This document shows, piece by piece, positions 17,003 to 25,107 of a DNA stretch of 64,000 bases (position 1 is its first letter; each line of letters opens with the position of its first letter). A model generated the notes under the pieces. It had not been told where the DNA came from, searched no databases, and saw nothing but the letters and a program-made list of their open reading frames with translations. Location: assembly GCA_002968845.1 (NCBI GenBank), contig PVBG01000015.1, forward strand, positions 91,279 through 155,278, written 5' to 3'. This DNA comes from Neorhizobium tomejilense (lineage in GTDB: Bacteria > Pseudomonadota > Alphaproteobacteria > Rhizobiales > Rhizobiaceae). Position numbers and translations under genes: made by a program.

Positions 17003-17929
17003 TCAATAGCCGGATGCTCGGCTCATCAGAGATGGCCATTGGCCGAGCGTTTCGGTCAATTTTACCCGGTCTTGCGGAGCGAGCCGCGGCAGGCCGGGAA
17101 CCCGCACTTCGCCGACCGAAACGCCAAGCTCTATTTCCACGGCTTCCTTGACGACCGTAACGTTTGCGCCGTTGCGGTATTGCGTGCGCATCCGCTCGAA
17201 GGGCTCGATGATGTCAATCATCCGGCGAGCCTCCTGATAATCTCCAGCCTCAAGTGCGGCATGAATCGCCAGCGAAATTTGGGGCGCGACATTGACGAGA
17301 CCGGACGTGAACCCGCGGGCGCCGGCAGCGGTGAAGGCTGGCGCCCAGCTTTCCGCCAGACCGCAAATGAACAGCGCGTTGCCGGCAGCGGATGCCGCGA
17401 CGACCCGAGATAAAAGCAGGATGTCGGTCGTCGCGAACTTGATGCCGGCGATGTTCGGGTGAGCCGCGAGCCGTAGCAGGTCGTCAAGGCTGAAACCGTC
17501 GGCCCTGACGTAAGCGACCATCGGCAGCAAGGAGGCATCGGCGAGATTGCGGAAATAGTCGATCTGGGCGGCGGGTGCCGCGAAAGGATCGACCGGCTGA
17601 TGCGACATGACGGCGGACGCACCGATCGTCTTCGCCGTCCTTGCCATGGCAATCGCCTCTCGCAACGAGCGCCCTACGGCAGCCGTCACCGGCGCCTTGC
17701 CATCGACGCCCGCCACTGCCGCTTCGGTGACGACCGTGATTTCCGCCGGAGTGAGCGCATAAAATTCACCGGTATTGCCGGCCGCGACGATATTGTGGAT
17801 GCCGGCTTTCGCCACCCGCCCGTAAATCGCACCGGTGACACCGATGTCGACCTCGCCATCCGCTCCGTAGGCGGTGATCGGTACGCCGGAAATGCCGGTC
17901 AGGATTTCGCGGAATGTCAGGATATCCAT
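17003..17929 (-). CDS. DapA-family aldolase/dehydratase, probably sugar-acid catabolism
   Basis: Class I aldolase superfamily (DHDPS/NAL) protein of 308 residues. The phosphate/carboxylate-binding GTTGE motif appears as GNTGE (51-55), the Schiff-base lysine is K164 in NIAGIKFA, and Y140 lies in MVAYVRADG where the catalytic tyrosine is expected. Members next to uronate dehydrogenases and lactonases include 5-dehydro-4-deoxyglucarate dehydratase (KdgD) and 2-keto-3-deoxy-sugar-acid aldolases. A KdgD-like role is plausible from context; lysine biosynthesis is unlikely. Last gene of the minus arm; the SMP-30 gene ends 10 bp before it. Confidence 0.75.
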   Translation of the reverse strand: MDILTFREILTGISGVPITAYGADGEVDIGVTGAIYGRVAKAGIHNIVAAGNTGEFYALTPAEITVVTEAAVAGVDGKAPVTAAVGRSLREAIAMARTAKTIGASAVMSHQPVDPFAAPAAQIDYFRNLADASLLPMVAYVRADGFSLDDLLRLAAHPNIAGIKFATTDILLLSRVVAASAAGNALFICGLAESWAPAFTAAGARGFTSGLVNVAPQISLAIHAALEAGDYQEARRMIDIIEPFERMRTQYRNGANVTVVKEAVEIELGVSVGEVRVPGLPRLAPQDRVKLTETLGQWPSLMSRASGY

Positions 17930-17939
17930 AAGCTTTTCC

Positions 17940-18821
17940 TCAGATTGCGAAGCGATGAACAGGCGTGCCGCAGACCCCCGGCTCGAAGGCGTAGATCGTG
18001 CCGTCTTCGAAAGTACCGTTGTTGTCGGTCGAGAGCGTGGTCACGTAGAGAGTAGCGAGATCGGGTCCGCCGAAGCAGGGCATGCTCGGCCCCTTGGCGG
18101 GCATCAGATAGGCCTCGACAACCGTTCCATCCGGCGAGATGCGGTTGAGCCGTCCCCCCTGCTGGCCGGCGATCCAATAGAACCCGTCGGCATCCACGGC
18201 GGCCCCGTCCGGCCGTCCTTCCTGCGGTGTGAAGTCATGCAGGCGGCGAGGAGGACCTGTGACGCCGTGCGCGGGATTGAAATCGAAGATCTGCGCGTAG
18301 AGCCCACTGCTGTCGGAATGGTACATCGCCCGCCCATCCGGGCTCCAGGCGATACCGTTGGAGGTCATCAGGTCGCCATCGATCACCGTGTCGAACGACC
18401 CGTCCGGCTTCACCCGGTAAAGGCGGCCATTGCCCGTCTGCGGTATCGCCTCGTCGCGGGTACCGACCCAGAAGCAGCCGTCCGGCCCGGCCTTTCCGTC
18501 GTTGAGCCGACTGTCCGGCCGACCGCCGTCCGGGTTGCAAAGCAGTTTCATCGAACCGGTTTGGGGGTTCAGCAGGTATACGCCGCTTTCCAGCGCCACC
18601 GCGACTTCGCCATTCTCACAAAGAGCCAGGCAGCCGATCTTCGCCGGCATCTCGAACCGATTAACGGCGCCGCCGGCCCGCAGGCAGATTGCCGCGGGTG
18701 CCAGGATGTCGACGAACCAGAGATCGCCGGTGCGCGCGTCCCAGGTGGGGGATTCTCCGACCTTAAGGGGAAAGTCGATGACGCGGCGAACCCTCGGTGT
18801 GATGATCTTTGTTTCGCTCAT
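17940..18821 (-). CDS. SMP-30/gluconolactonase-family lactonase
   Basis: Beta-propeller SGL (SMP-30/gluconolactonase/LRE) family protein of 293 residues. The family's metal-ligand blocks are visible: GESPTWD near the N-terminus, then SRLNDGKAGPDGCFWVGT, then SNGIAWSPDGRAMYHSDS with the C-terminal Asp. Such enzymes open aldono- or uronolactones. The upstream neighbour is a uronate-dehydrogenase-like SDR whose product would be a lactone, so this is probably its partner. It overlaps that gene by 4 bp (ATGA). Cytoplasmic, no signal peptide. Confidence 0.83.
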   Translation of the reverse strand: MSETKIITPRVRRVIDFPLKVGESPTWDARTGDLWFVDILAPAAICLRAGGAVNRFEMPAKIGCLALCENGEVAVALESGVYLLNPQTGSMKLLCNPDGGRPDSRLNDGKAGPDGCFWVGTRDEAIPQTGNGRLYRVKPDGSFDTVIDGDLMTSNGIAWSPDGRAMYHSDSSGLYAQIFDFNPAHGVTGPPRRLHDFTPQEGRPDGAAVDADGFYWIAGQQGGRLNRISPDGTVVEAYLMPAKGPSMPCFGGPDLATLYVTTLSTDNNGTFEDGTIYAFEPGVCGTPVHRFAI

Positions 18822-19678
18822 CGCGCAGCCTCCGTGAATACGATCAGTCCGTTCTCGTCCCGGAGCCGGATTGTCCCGTCGTGCTGCGGATCGCAGAAAC
18901 CTCCGCCCTGGAAGAATGCGGCAACCGGGCTTTCATCCACCGGCTCGAGGCGCAGATGATCGCGCGACAAATCCTGTGGCCGGTAGCCGAGCCGCTCGGC
19001 AAGTTCATCCTTCCACCAGCCGGCATCGTTGCGCGACATGCCGTAGACGACCGCAGCAGCGATGTCGGGATGGGTGAGGCCGATCTTCACAAGCTGGAAC
19101 AGGTCGCGCGGGCTGATCCAGATCGCCGCCGCCCGTTCGCTGTTCGGATAGGGACCGGCATTGCCGATGCGGATCGACAGCGTGCGGATATCCGCCTTGT
19201 CGTAATAAAACCCGGCGACCATCTCGCCCCAGCATTTCGACAGGCCGTAGCGGGTGTCGGGCCGCGGCACGTCGAGGGGCGTGATCGTCTGCGAACGGGG
19301 ATAGAAGCCGGTCGCGTGGTTGCTGGACGCAAAGACGACCCGCTTCGTGCCGTTGGCCCGGGCGGCATCGTACAGATTGTACGTGCCAAGAATATTGCCC
19401 TGCAGCATGTCGCCGATATCGGCCTCGCGGGGAAGCCCGCCGAGGTGAATGACGCCGTCCATGCCCTCGAGTGCGGCACGCATGGCGCTTGCATCCGCGA
19501 GGTCGCCCTCGAAGAAGCTTTCGTTCGACGCGAGTTCTTCCGCCGGCCTGATGTCGATCAGCCTGATATGCTCCGCCTCGAGGCGCAGAAATCCCCGAAG
19601 CTGCGTGGCGATATTGCCCGCGCCACCCGTTATCGCAATCCGTTTCAACACCCCTCCTCGCGATGCCTCGCATCGCAT
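18818..19678 (-). CDS. NAD-dependent uronate-dehydrogenase-like SDR
   Basis: Extended short-chain dehydrogenase/epimerase of up to 286 residues. NAD-binding ITGGAGNIA lies near the N-terminus and the catalytic YGLSK (Tyr-x-x-x-Lys) near residue 150. The motifs VIHLGG, GNILGTYNLYDAAR, VFASSNHATGFYP and NDAGWW are close to Agrobacterium uronate dehydrogenase (Udh), which oxidises D-galacturonate or D-glucuronate to the aldarolactone. Start is uncertain: the ATG at 19678 gives MRCEASRGGVLKRI, while a TTG at 19648 behind GAGGAGG would give the usual Rossmann N-terminus. Exact substrate is inferred from the lactonase and DapA-family neighbours. Confidence 0.8.
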   Translation of the reverse strand: MRCEASRGGVLKRIAITGGAGNIATQLRGFLRLEAEHIRLIDIRPAEELASNESFFEGDLADASAMRAALEGMDGVIHLGGLPREADIGDMLQGNILGTYNLYDAARANGTKRVVFASSNHATGFYPRSQTITPLDVPRPDTRYGLSKCWGEMVAGFYYDKADIRTLSIRIGNAGPYPNSERAAAIWISPRDLFQLVKIGLTHPDIAAAVVYGMSRNDAGWWKDELAERLGYRPQDLSRDHLRLEPVDESPVAAFFQGGGFCDPQHDGTIRLRDENGLIVFTEAAR

Positions 19679-19693
19679 GAAATCGAAGGTCTC

Positions 19694-20416
19694 CTAGCCT
19701 CCCACGCCCTGGAACATGCGGGCGCGTGCATTCAGTATATGGTTCTTCATGGCGTCATGGGCCGCCGTTTCCCGCCGTGCCAGGATCGCCTCCACGATCG
19801 CCTGATGCTCGTCCTGCACGTGCCGCACATGCAGCGGCGTCCGCTTCAGGCTGAGGCTGCGGGTCACCGACATGCCGATCGAAAAATGTGGCCTGAACCA
19901 ATCGCGGACAGTGACGTGGAACTGGTTACCGGTCGCCGCGGCGATGGCGTCGTGCAGGTATTGGTCCTCTTCCGCACCGAGTTCGCCGATTTCCAGACAG
20001 TGTTCGAGGGCAGCAAGCGCCGCAAGGATACGGATCCTGTCATTGGCCTGCCAGTTGCGGGCCGCCAGTTCTGCCGCTTCCGCCTCAAGTCCGGCGCGGA
20101 ACTCGAAGAACCGTTGCACATCGGCAAGCGATCCGACCGGCACCTGCCTCAGCACCGACGAATCCGGCCGCTGCCGCACATAGGAGCCGGATCCCTTGCG
20201 AGACACGATCAACTGATCCCTGCGAAGCCGCTCCAGGGCTTCGCGCACCACGGGCCGGGATGCCCCGAACAGAACTGCAAGGTTCGGCTCGGAGGGAAGG
20301 CGCTCGTTGATGGGAAAACGGCCGTCGGCGATCATGCCTACGATCTTCTCGTAGATGATGTCGCTGAAACGAGGTTCCGCCTTGGCGGCCGCTATCACGC
20401 CCGACTGGTTCATCAC
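19694..20416 (-). CDS. FadR-subfamily GntR transcriptional regulator
   Basis: Protein of 240 residues. An N-terminal GntR winged helix (about 18-82; NERLPSEPNLAVLFGASRPVVREALERL is the recognition unit) is followed by an FCD ligand-binding domain (about 100-225) with the metal-type His residues in HDAI, EHQAI and KNH. FCD regulators usually bind carboxylates or sugar acids. It sits inside the sugar-acid operon it probably controls, 15 bp upstream of the SDR gene, overlapping the RraA remnant by 4 bp, and facing the divergent ABC operon at 20893. Confidence 0.85.
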   Translation of the reverse strand: MMNQSGVIAAAKAEPRFSDIIYEKIVGMIADGRFPINERLPSEPNLAVLFGASRPVVREALERLRRDQLIVSRKGSGSYVRQRPDSSVLRQVPVGSLADVQRFFEFRAGLEAEAAELAARNWQANDRIRILAALAALEHCLEIGELGAEEDQYLHDAIAAATGNQFHVTVRDWFRPHFSIGMSVTRSLSLKRTPLHVRHVQDEHQAIVEAILARRETAAHDAMKNHILNARARMFQGVGG

Positions 20417-20697
20417 CGTCCCTTTTCACGTCTCCATGCGCGAAACGCCTGCTCGGCTTCGGCTTCCGGCGGATAAAGCCCGAAGATGCCCTCGCCCGCC
20501 CTCACACGCTCTTCGGCGAAATCCTCGAAAACGGTCTGCTCGAAGGTTCCAGCCCCGACAAGGCGCGGAGCGCCCTTGTTGATCTTGTGCACGTTGCGAA
20601 TGGAGACGTTCCGCAGGCCGTGCTTCAGAAGCACCGACGTCAGCGTGGCTGTCGAGACGCTCTTCAATTTTTGGCGCGAGTCTTCGCTGAAAGTCAT
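20413..20697 (-). pseudogene. Internally deleted RraA/HMG-aldolase-like gene (94 codons)
   Basis: The reading frame keeps a good ribosome site (GGGAGGAG before the ATG at 20697) and 94 codons. Residues 1-50 (STATLTSVLLKHGLRN, then GAPRLVGAGTF) resemble the N-terminus of the RraA / 4-hydroxy-4-methyl-2-oxoglutarate aldolase family, and the last 40 (FEDFAEERVRAGEGIFGLYPP, then FRAWRREKG) resemble the far C-terminus of the longer rhizobial members. The central barrel with the catalytic GxxxRD region is missing, apparently by an in-frame deletion. It cannot be a normal enzyme; it may survive as leader for fadR, which overlaps its end by 4 bp. The family assignment is from motif memory. Confidence 0.55.
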
Positions 20698-20892
20698 GCG
20701 TCTCCTCCCTGTCGACATGGCTCTTTTTAACCAGCAGTATTTAACCTGTAAAAATCTGTCAATACTTGTAATCATCTGAAAACCTGCTTATGGTCGTTTT
20801 AGCCGATGGGATGGAGGTCCTCGGCGGTCGTGGCGGTAGGGAACCTGTCATCGATCGCCTTTCAGGTCGGCGGTTCATTTGGGAGGAAATTA
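20698..20892. promoter_or_regulatory. Divergent promoter region of the sugar-acid locus
   Basis: This 195-bp stretch separates the minus operon (regulator, SDR, lactonase, DapA family) from the plus ABC operon. It is AT-richer than its flanks around 20720-20800 and contains three imperfect CTGT-type direct repeats (CTGTAAAAAT, CTGTCAATA, CTTGTAATCAT, 20747-20775). Promoters for both arms and the FadR-type operator are expected here; no clean palindrome of the TNGT-N3-ACNA type was found. Confidence 0.45.
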
Positions 20893-22842
20893 ATGCGCGA
20901 CGACGAAAATATGTCTTCCGGCGTTACCCGCCGGACGTTCCTCGCAGGCGTTGGCGGGGCGGTTGCCCTGTCAGTTGCGGGCGGCAGCGCCAGCGCGGCT
21001 GCGACCAAGGAGGCGCCGCAGCTTGCGGCCCTCGTCAAGGACGGCAAGCTTCCGCCGCTTGCCGAACGTCTTCCGAAGAACCCGATGGTCGTAAAACCCT
21101 GGGAAAAGATAGGCACCTACGGCGGCACGTTGCGGCGCGGCCTTCGCGGCTCGTCTGACCATAACGGCATCCTGCGCATGGTCGGCAACCAGGGCCTGGT
21201 GCGCTGGAACATGGACTTCACCCAAGCTCTGCCGAATCTCGCCGAGAAGTGGGAAGTCAATGCAGATGCTTCGCAGTTCACCTTCCACCTCTTGAAGGGC
21301 GTGAAGTGGTCGGACGGCCATCCGTTCACGGCCGACGACGTGGTGTTCGCCATCGAGGATGTCGTCAAGAACAAGGAACTCTACAGCTCGACGCCGGCGC
21401 AGATTTCCGTGGCGGGCAAGCCGGTCGTGGTCGAAAAGATCGACGACTACACCGTCAAGTTCACCTTCGCCGCAGCCAACGCGCTTTATCTGGAAAACCT
21501 TGCGACCCCGCTCGGCCAGCATCCGACGCTGTTTGCCAAGCACTACTGCAGCAAGTTCCTGCCGAAATACAACCCGAACCTCGACGCGGACGTGAAAGCG
21601 GCCGGTTCATCGAGCTGGCCGGACCTCTTCCGCGCCAAGTGCGGCGACATCGAAATTCCGCAGCGCTGGGGCAATGCCGAGAAGCCGGTGCTCGATCCCT
21701 GGATGATCAAGGAGGCCTATTCCGGCGGCGCGACCCGGGTGCTGATGGTTCGCAATCCTTACTTCTGGCAGGTCGATACCGAGGGCAACCAGCTGCCCTA
21801 TGTCGACGAGCTGAATTTCGGCATCTCGCAGGACGTCGAGTCGCTGATGCTCAACGTCATCTCCGGCAAGATCGACATTCAGGAGCGTCATATCAACTCG
21901 CTCGCGAACAAGCCGACGCTGTCGCAGAACATGAAGAAGGGCGATTACCGCCTGCTGTCGCTCGTACCGTCGGCGGCGCAGCAGTGCTCGCTCTACCTCA
22001 ACATGACCCACAAGGATCCGGTGCTGCGGAAGATCTTTGCAGACAAGTCGTTCCGCCAGGCGCTGTCGATGGGCATCAACCGCCAGGAAATCATCGACAT
22101 CGTCTACTTCGGGCAGAGCGAGGGCTACCAGACCGGCCCGCGCCCCGGCCACCCGTGGTATCACGAGAAGCTGGCACGGCAGTTCACCGAATTTGCGACG
22201 GACAAGGCCAATGCCATGCTCGACAAGGCTGGCCTCGACAAGAAGAATGCCAATGGCATCCGTCTCCGGCCTGACGGCCAGCCGCTCTTCTTCGCGGTCG
22301 ACGTCATCCCGACGCTCTATCCCGACCTCGTCGACGTGCTGGAACTGGTGAAGGCGCATTGGGTGAAGATCGGTATCAGCATGAAGGTCAACACCATCGA
22401 ACGCGCGCTCTATTATACGAGAGGCGACGACAACGCCCATGATGCGCAGGTCTGGCCGGGTCCCGGCGGCCTCGACCCGATGCTCGATCCGCGCGACTTC
22501 TTCGCCTTCCATCCGCAGGGATCGCGTTACGCCATTCCGTGGACGCTCTGGTACACGTCCAACGGCGCCAAGGGCGAAGAGCCCCCGGAAAGCCAGAAGA
22601 AGCGCTTCAAGCTCTATGACGAGGCCCGTTCCACGGCCGATGTCGACAAGCGCGGCGCGATCATGAAGCAGGTCTTCGATATCGCTGCGGAAGAATTCGA
22701 AGTCATGGGGATCTGCCTCGCTGTGGGTGGCTTCGGCGTGATCCGCAACAACCTGCGCAACGTTCCGGAAAAACAGCCGGACAGCTGGTCCTGGCCGAAC
22801 CCTGGCCCTGCCCTGCCGCAGCAGTTCACGTTCACGAGCTGA
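20893..22842 (+). CDS. ABC transporter substrate-binding protein, family 5, Tat-exported
   Basis: Protein of 649 residues of the SBP_bac_5 (DppA/OppA) family. Its N-terminus carries a twin-arginine signal (VTRRTFLAGVGGAVALSVA) ending near ASA. Family features include LAEKWEVNADASQFTFHLLKGVKWSDGHPFTADDV (cited here only in part: KGVKWSDGHPFTADDV). At about 650 residues it belongs to the long family-5 branch often linked to oligosaccharide or sugar-acid import, not only peptides. The start at 20893 is set by GGGAGGAAATTA upstream. First gene of the plus operon; a hairpin follows it. Confidence 0.87.
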   Translation: MRDDENMSSGVTRRTFLAGVGGAVALSVAGGSASAAATKEAPQLAALVKDGKLPPLAERLPKNPMVVKPWEKIGTYGGTLRRGLRGSSDHNGILRMVGNQGLVRWNMDFTQALPNLAEKWEVNADASQFTFHLLKGVKWSDGHPFTADDVVFAIEDVVKNKELYSSTPAQISVAGKPVVVEKIDDYTVKFTFAAANALYLENLATPLGQHPTLFAKHYCSKFLPKYNPNLDADVKAAGSSSWPDLFRAKCGDIEIPQRWGNAEKPVLDPWMIKEAYSGGATRVLMVRNPYFWQVDTEGNQLPYVDELNFGISQDVESLMLNVISGKIDIQERHINSLANKPTLSQNMKKGDYRLLSLVPSAAQQCSLYLNMTHKDPVLRKIFADKSFRQALSMGINRQEIIDIVYFGQSEGYQTGPRPGHPWYHEKLARQFTEFATDKANAMLDKAGLDKKNANGIRLRPDGQPLFFAVDVIPTLYPDLVDVLELVKAHWVKIGISMKVNTIERALYYTRGDDNAHDAQVWPGPGGLDPMLDPRDFFAFHPQGSRYAIPWTLWYTSNGAKGEEPPESQKKRFKLYDEARSTADVDKRGAIMKQVFDIAAEEFEVMGICLAVGGFGVIRNNLRNVPEKQPDSWSWPNPGPALPQQFTFTS

Positions 22843-22868
22843 GCGGCACGAGCTGATTTACTCCAACT

Positions 22869-22895
22869 GTGCCGCCGCCCGACCGGCGGCGGCAC
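22869..22895 (+). other. Intercistronic hairpin after the binding-protein gene
   Basis: A perfect 11-bp GC-only stem (GTGCCGCCGCC at 22869-22879, GGCGGCGGCAC at 22885-22895) with a 5-nt loop lies in the 140-bp gap between the binding-protein and permease genes. No T-run follows, so it more likely stabilises the 3' end of the binding-protein message or attenuates read-through, a known way to make more binding protein than permease. Confidence 0.6.
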
Positions 22896-22982
22896 CCTTC
22901 CGGTCCCATTGCATCACCTGCCCGAACGATGGTCGAAGGCTTTCGTATTGGCATGCCGTGCAATCCGAATTGCGAGCTTTGC

Positions 22983-23969
22983 ATGCTGAAATTTATCATC
23001 AAACGTCTGCTATGGATGATCCCGTCGCTGTTTGCGGTCAGCTTCCTCGCCTTCGTTCTGATCCAGCTTCCGCCGGGCGACTTCGTCACCACCTATATCG
23101 CGACGCTTGCCTCTTCCAACGAAGTGGTCGATCAGAACACCGCAGCCGCACTCCGCGAGCGGTTCGGCCTCGACCAGTCCATGCTGGTGCAATACCTGAA
23201 ATGGATCTGGGGAATTCTTTCCCGCGGTGATTTCGGCATCTCGTTCGAATGGCAGCAACCGGTCTCCGGCCTTATCTGGGAACGCATGGCGCTGACCCTA
23301 GTCCTCGCGCTCGCAAGCCTGATCGCCACCTGGGCGATCGCGCTGCCGATCGGCGTCTACTCGGCGGTCAAGAAATATTCGATCGGTGACTATGCATTCA
23401 CGGCCTTCACGTTCTTCGGCCTGTCGATCCCGTCTTTCCTGTTGGCGCTGGTGCTGATGTATATCGCCGCCGTCGAGTTCGGCGCGGATGTCGGCGGCCT
23501 TTTCTCACCGGAATACGAGACGGCGCCTTGGAGCATTGCCAAGACGCTCGACCTTCTGTCGCGTCTGTGGTTGCCGGTGGCGATCCTCGCGGTATCCTCG
23601 ACTGCGAGCCTGATCCGCGTCATGCGCGCCAACATGCTGGACGAGCTGCCCAAACCTTATGTCACGACCGCCCGTGCCAAGGGGCTCTCGGAGTTCCGGC
23701 TGCTGATCAAATACCCGCTGCGCATCGCGCTCAACCCATTCATCTCGACGATCGCCTGGCTTCTGCCCAACCTGATCTCCGGCTCGGTCGTGGTGGCGAT
23801 CGTGCTCAACCTGCCGACAGCGGCGCCCCTGCTTCTCCAGGCGCTGATGGCGCAGGACATGTATCTCGCAGGCGCCTTCGTGCTCCTGATCTGCGCTCTC
23901 ACGCTGATCGGCTCGCTGATCAGCGACATCCTGCTTGCGCTGGTCGATCCGCGCATCCGGCTCGAATAG
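22983..23969 (+). CDS. ABC transporter permease, DppB type
   Basis: Inner-membrane permease of 328 residues, BPD_transp_1 family. It starts with the typical MLKFIIKRLLWMIPSLFAVS first helix and shows about six membrane segments; the coupling helix region lies at ARAKGLSEFRLLIKYPLR. The ATG at 22983 is chosen because it begins at the first helix; an upstream in-frame extension is a hydrophilic run-in. It pairs with the next gene as the heterodimeric channel. Confidence 0.87.
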   Translation: MLKFIIKRLLWMIPSLFAVSFLAFVLIQLPPGDFVTTYIATLASSNEVVDQNTAAALRERFGLDQSMLVQYLKWIWGILSRGDFGISFEWQQPVSGLIWERMALTLVLALASLIATWAIALPIGVYSAVKKYSIGDYAFTAFTFFGLSIPSFLLALVLMYIAAVEFGADVGGLFSPEYETAPWSIAKTLDLLSRLWLPVAILAVSSTASLIRVMRANMLDELPKPYVTTARAKGLSEFRLLIKYPLRIALNPFISTIAWLLPNLISGSVVVAIVLNLPTAAPLLLQALMAQDMYLAGAFVLLICALTLIGSLISDILLALVDPRIRLE

Positions 23970-23978
23970 GAGGCCCGA

Positions 23979-25100
23979 ATGGTCGATGCAACCATCCTTA
24001 ACGATCGCCCCGATCGCGTCGCCGTCGCGGCGCAATGGCAGCTGATCTGGTGGGCCTTCAAGCGGCACAAGCTCGCCATGGCCGCCCTTGTCGTCACCGT
24101 CGCGATGTACATTGTCGCGATCTTCCCGGGCTTCTTCGCGATCAACGACCCGATCCTGCAGAACGCCCGTTCAACCTTCCATCCGCCGCAGAGCATTCAT
24201 TTCCTCGATACGGCCAACGGGTTCAGTTTTGGCCCCTATTATTACGGGATGAAGCTGACGCGCGATCCGAACACGCTTGCCGCCATCTTCGTCAAGGATA
24301 CCAATACGAAGATTCCGATCCAGTTCTTCGGGCGTGGCTACACCTATTCGGTACTCGGCTTGTTCGAGACCGACATCCACCTCATCGCCACCACCGACAA
24401 CAGCAAGCCGCTCTATCTCTTCGGCGCCGACCGTCTCGGACGCGACGTCTATAGCCGCACGGTGCAGGGGGCACAGATCTCGCTGTCGATCGGCCTGGTC
24501 GGCGTGTTCCTGTCGCTGCTGCTCGGCATCGTGCTCGGCGGCATTTCCGGATATTACGGCGGCCGGATCGACTTCGTCATGCAGCGCGTCATCGATTTCG
24601 TGCTGTCGCTGCCGACCATTCCGATCTGGCTGGCGCTCGCCGCGGCATTGCCGCAGGGGTGGCCGGCGGCGCTGCAATACATGATGATCACCATCATCCT
24701 GTCGTTCACTGGCTGGGCCCAGCTTGCCCGCGTCGTGCGCGGCCGCTTCCTGTCGCTGCGAACCGAGGAATTTGTCGCCGCCGCTCGTCTCGACGGCGTC
24801 TCGGAGGGCCGCATCATCTTCCGCCATATGCTGCCGAGCTTTTCGAGCCATATCATCGCCTCGATGACCTTGGCCGTGCCGGCGATGATCCTGGCGGAGA
24901 CATCGCTCTCTTTCCTCGGCCTCGGCCTGCAGCCACCGACAGTTTCCTGGGGCGTTCTTCTGCGCGAGGCGCAGAACATCCGCTCCATCGCCACCGCGCC
25001 ATGGCTGTTCATGCCCGGGCTCGCGGTCGTCATCGCCGTCATGGCACTCAACCTTTTCGGCGACGGTCTGCGTGATGCGGCCGACCCGTACAACAAGTGA
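23979..25100 (+). CDS. ABC transporter permease, DppC type, with long periplasmic insert
   Basis: Permease of 373 residues. The first helix (about 33-52) is followed by an unusually long extracytoplasmic segment (about 53-150) before FGADRLGRDVYSRTV and the main transmembrane domain. The coupling helix is around ARLDGVSEGRIIFRHMLPS and the C-terminal FLGLGLQPPTVSWG is diagnostic of DppC/OppC. The insert is longer than in ordinary dipeptide permeases and may fit the long family-5 binding protein. The ribosome site GGAGG lies just before the ATG. Confidence 0.87.
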   Translation: MVDATILNDRPDRVAVAAQWQLIWWAFKRHKLAMAALVVTVAMYIVAIFPGFFAINDPILQNARSTFHPPQSIHFLDTANGFSFGPYYYGMKLTRDPNTLAAIFVKDTNTKIPIQFFGRGYTYSVLGLFETDIHLIATTDNSKPLYLFGADRLGRDVYSRTVQGAQISLSIGLVGVFLSLLLGIVLGGISGYYGGRIDFVMQRVIDFVLSLPTIPIWLALAAALPQGWPAALQYMMITIILSFTGWAQLARVVRGRFLSLRTEEFVAAARLDGVSEGRIIFRHMLPSFSSHIIASMTLAVPAMILAETSLSFLGLGLQPPTVSWGVLLREAQNIRSIATAPWLFMPGLAVVIAVMALNLFGDGLRDAADPYNK

Positions 25101-25107
25101 GGCGCGG

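Noticed and set aside
18809..20476. A 555-codon plus-strand frame over the SDR and FadR-type genes
   Set aside because: Antisense shadow spanning two well-supported minus-strand genes.
20698..20892. A classical FadR-type half-site palindrome (TNGT-N3-ACNA)
   Set aside because: Searched by eye; the nearest candidate, TTGTAATCATC, breaks the pattern at the key bases.
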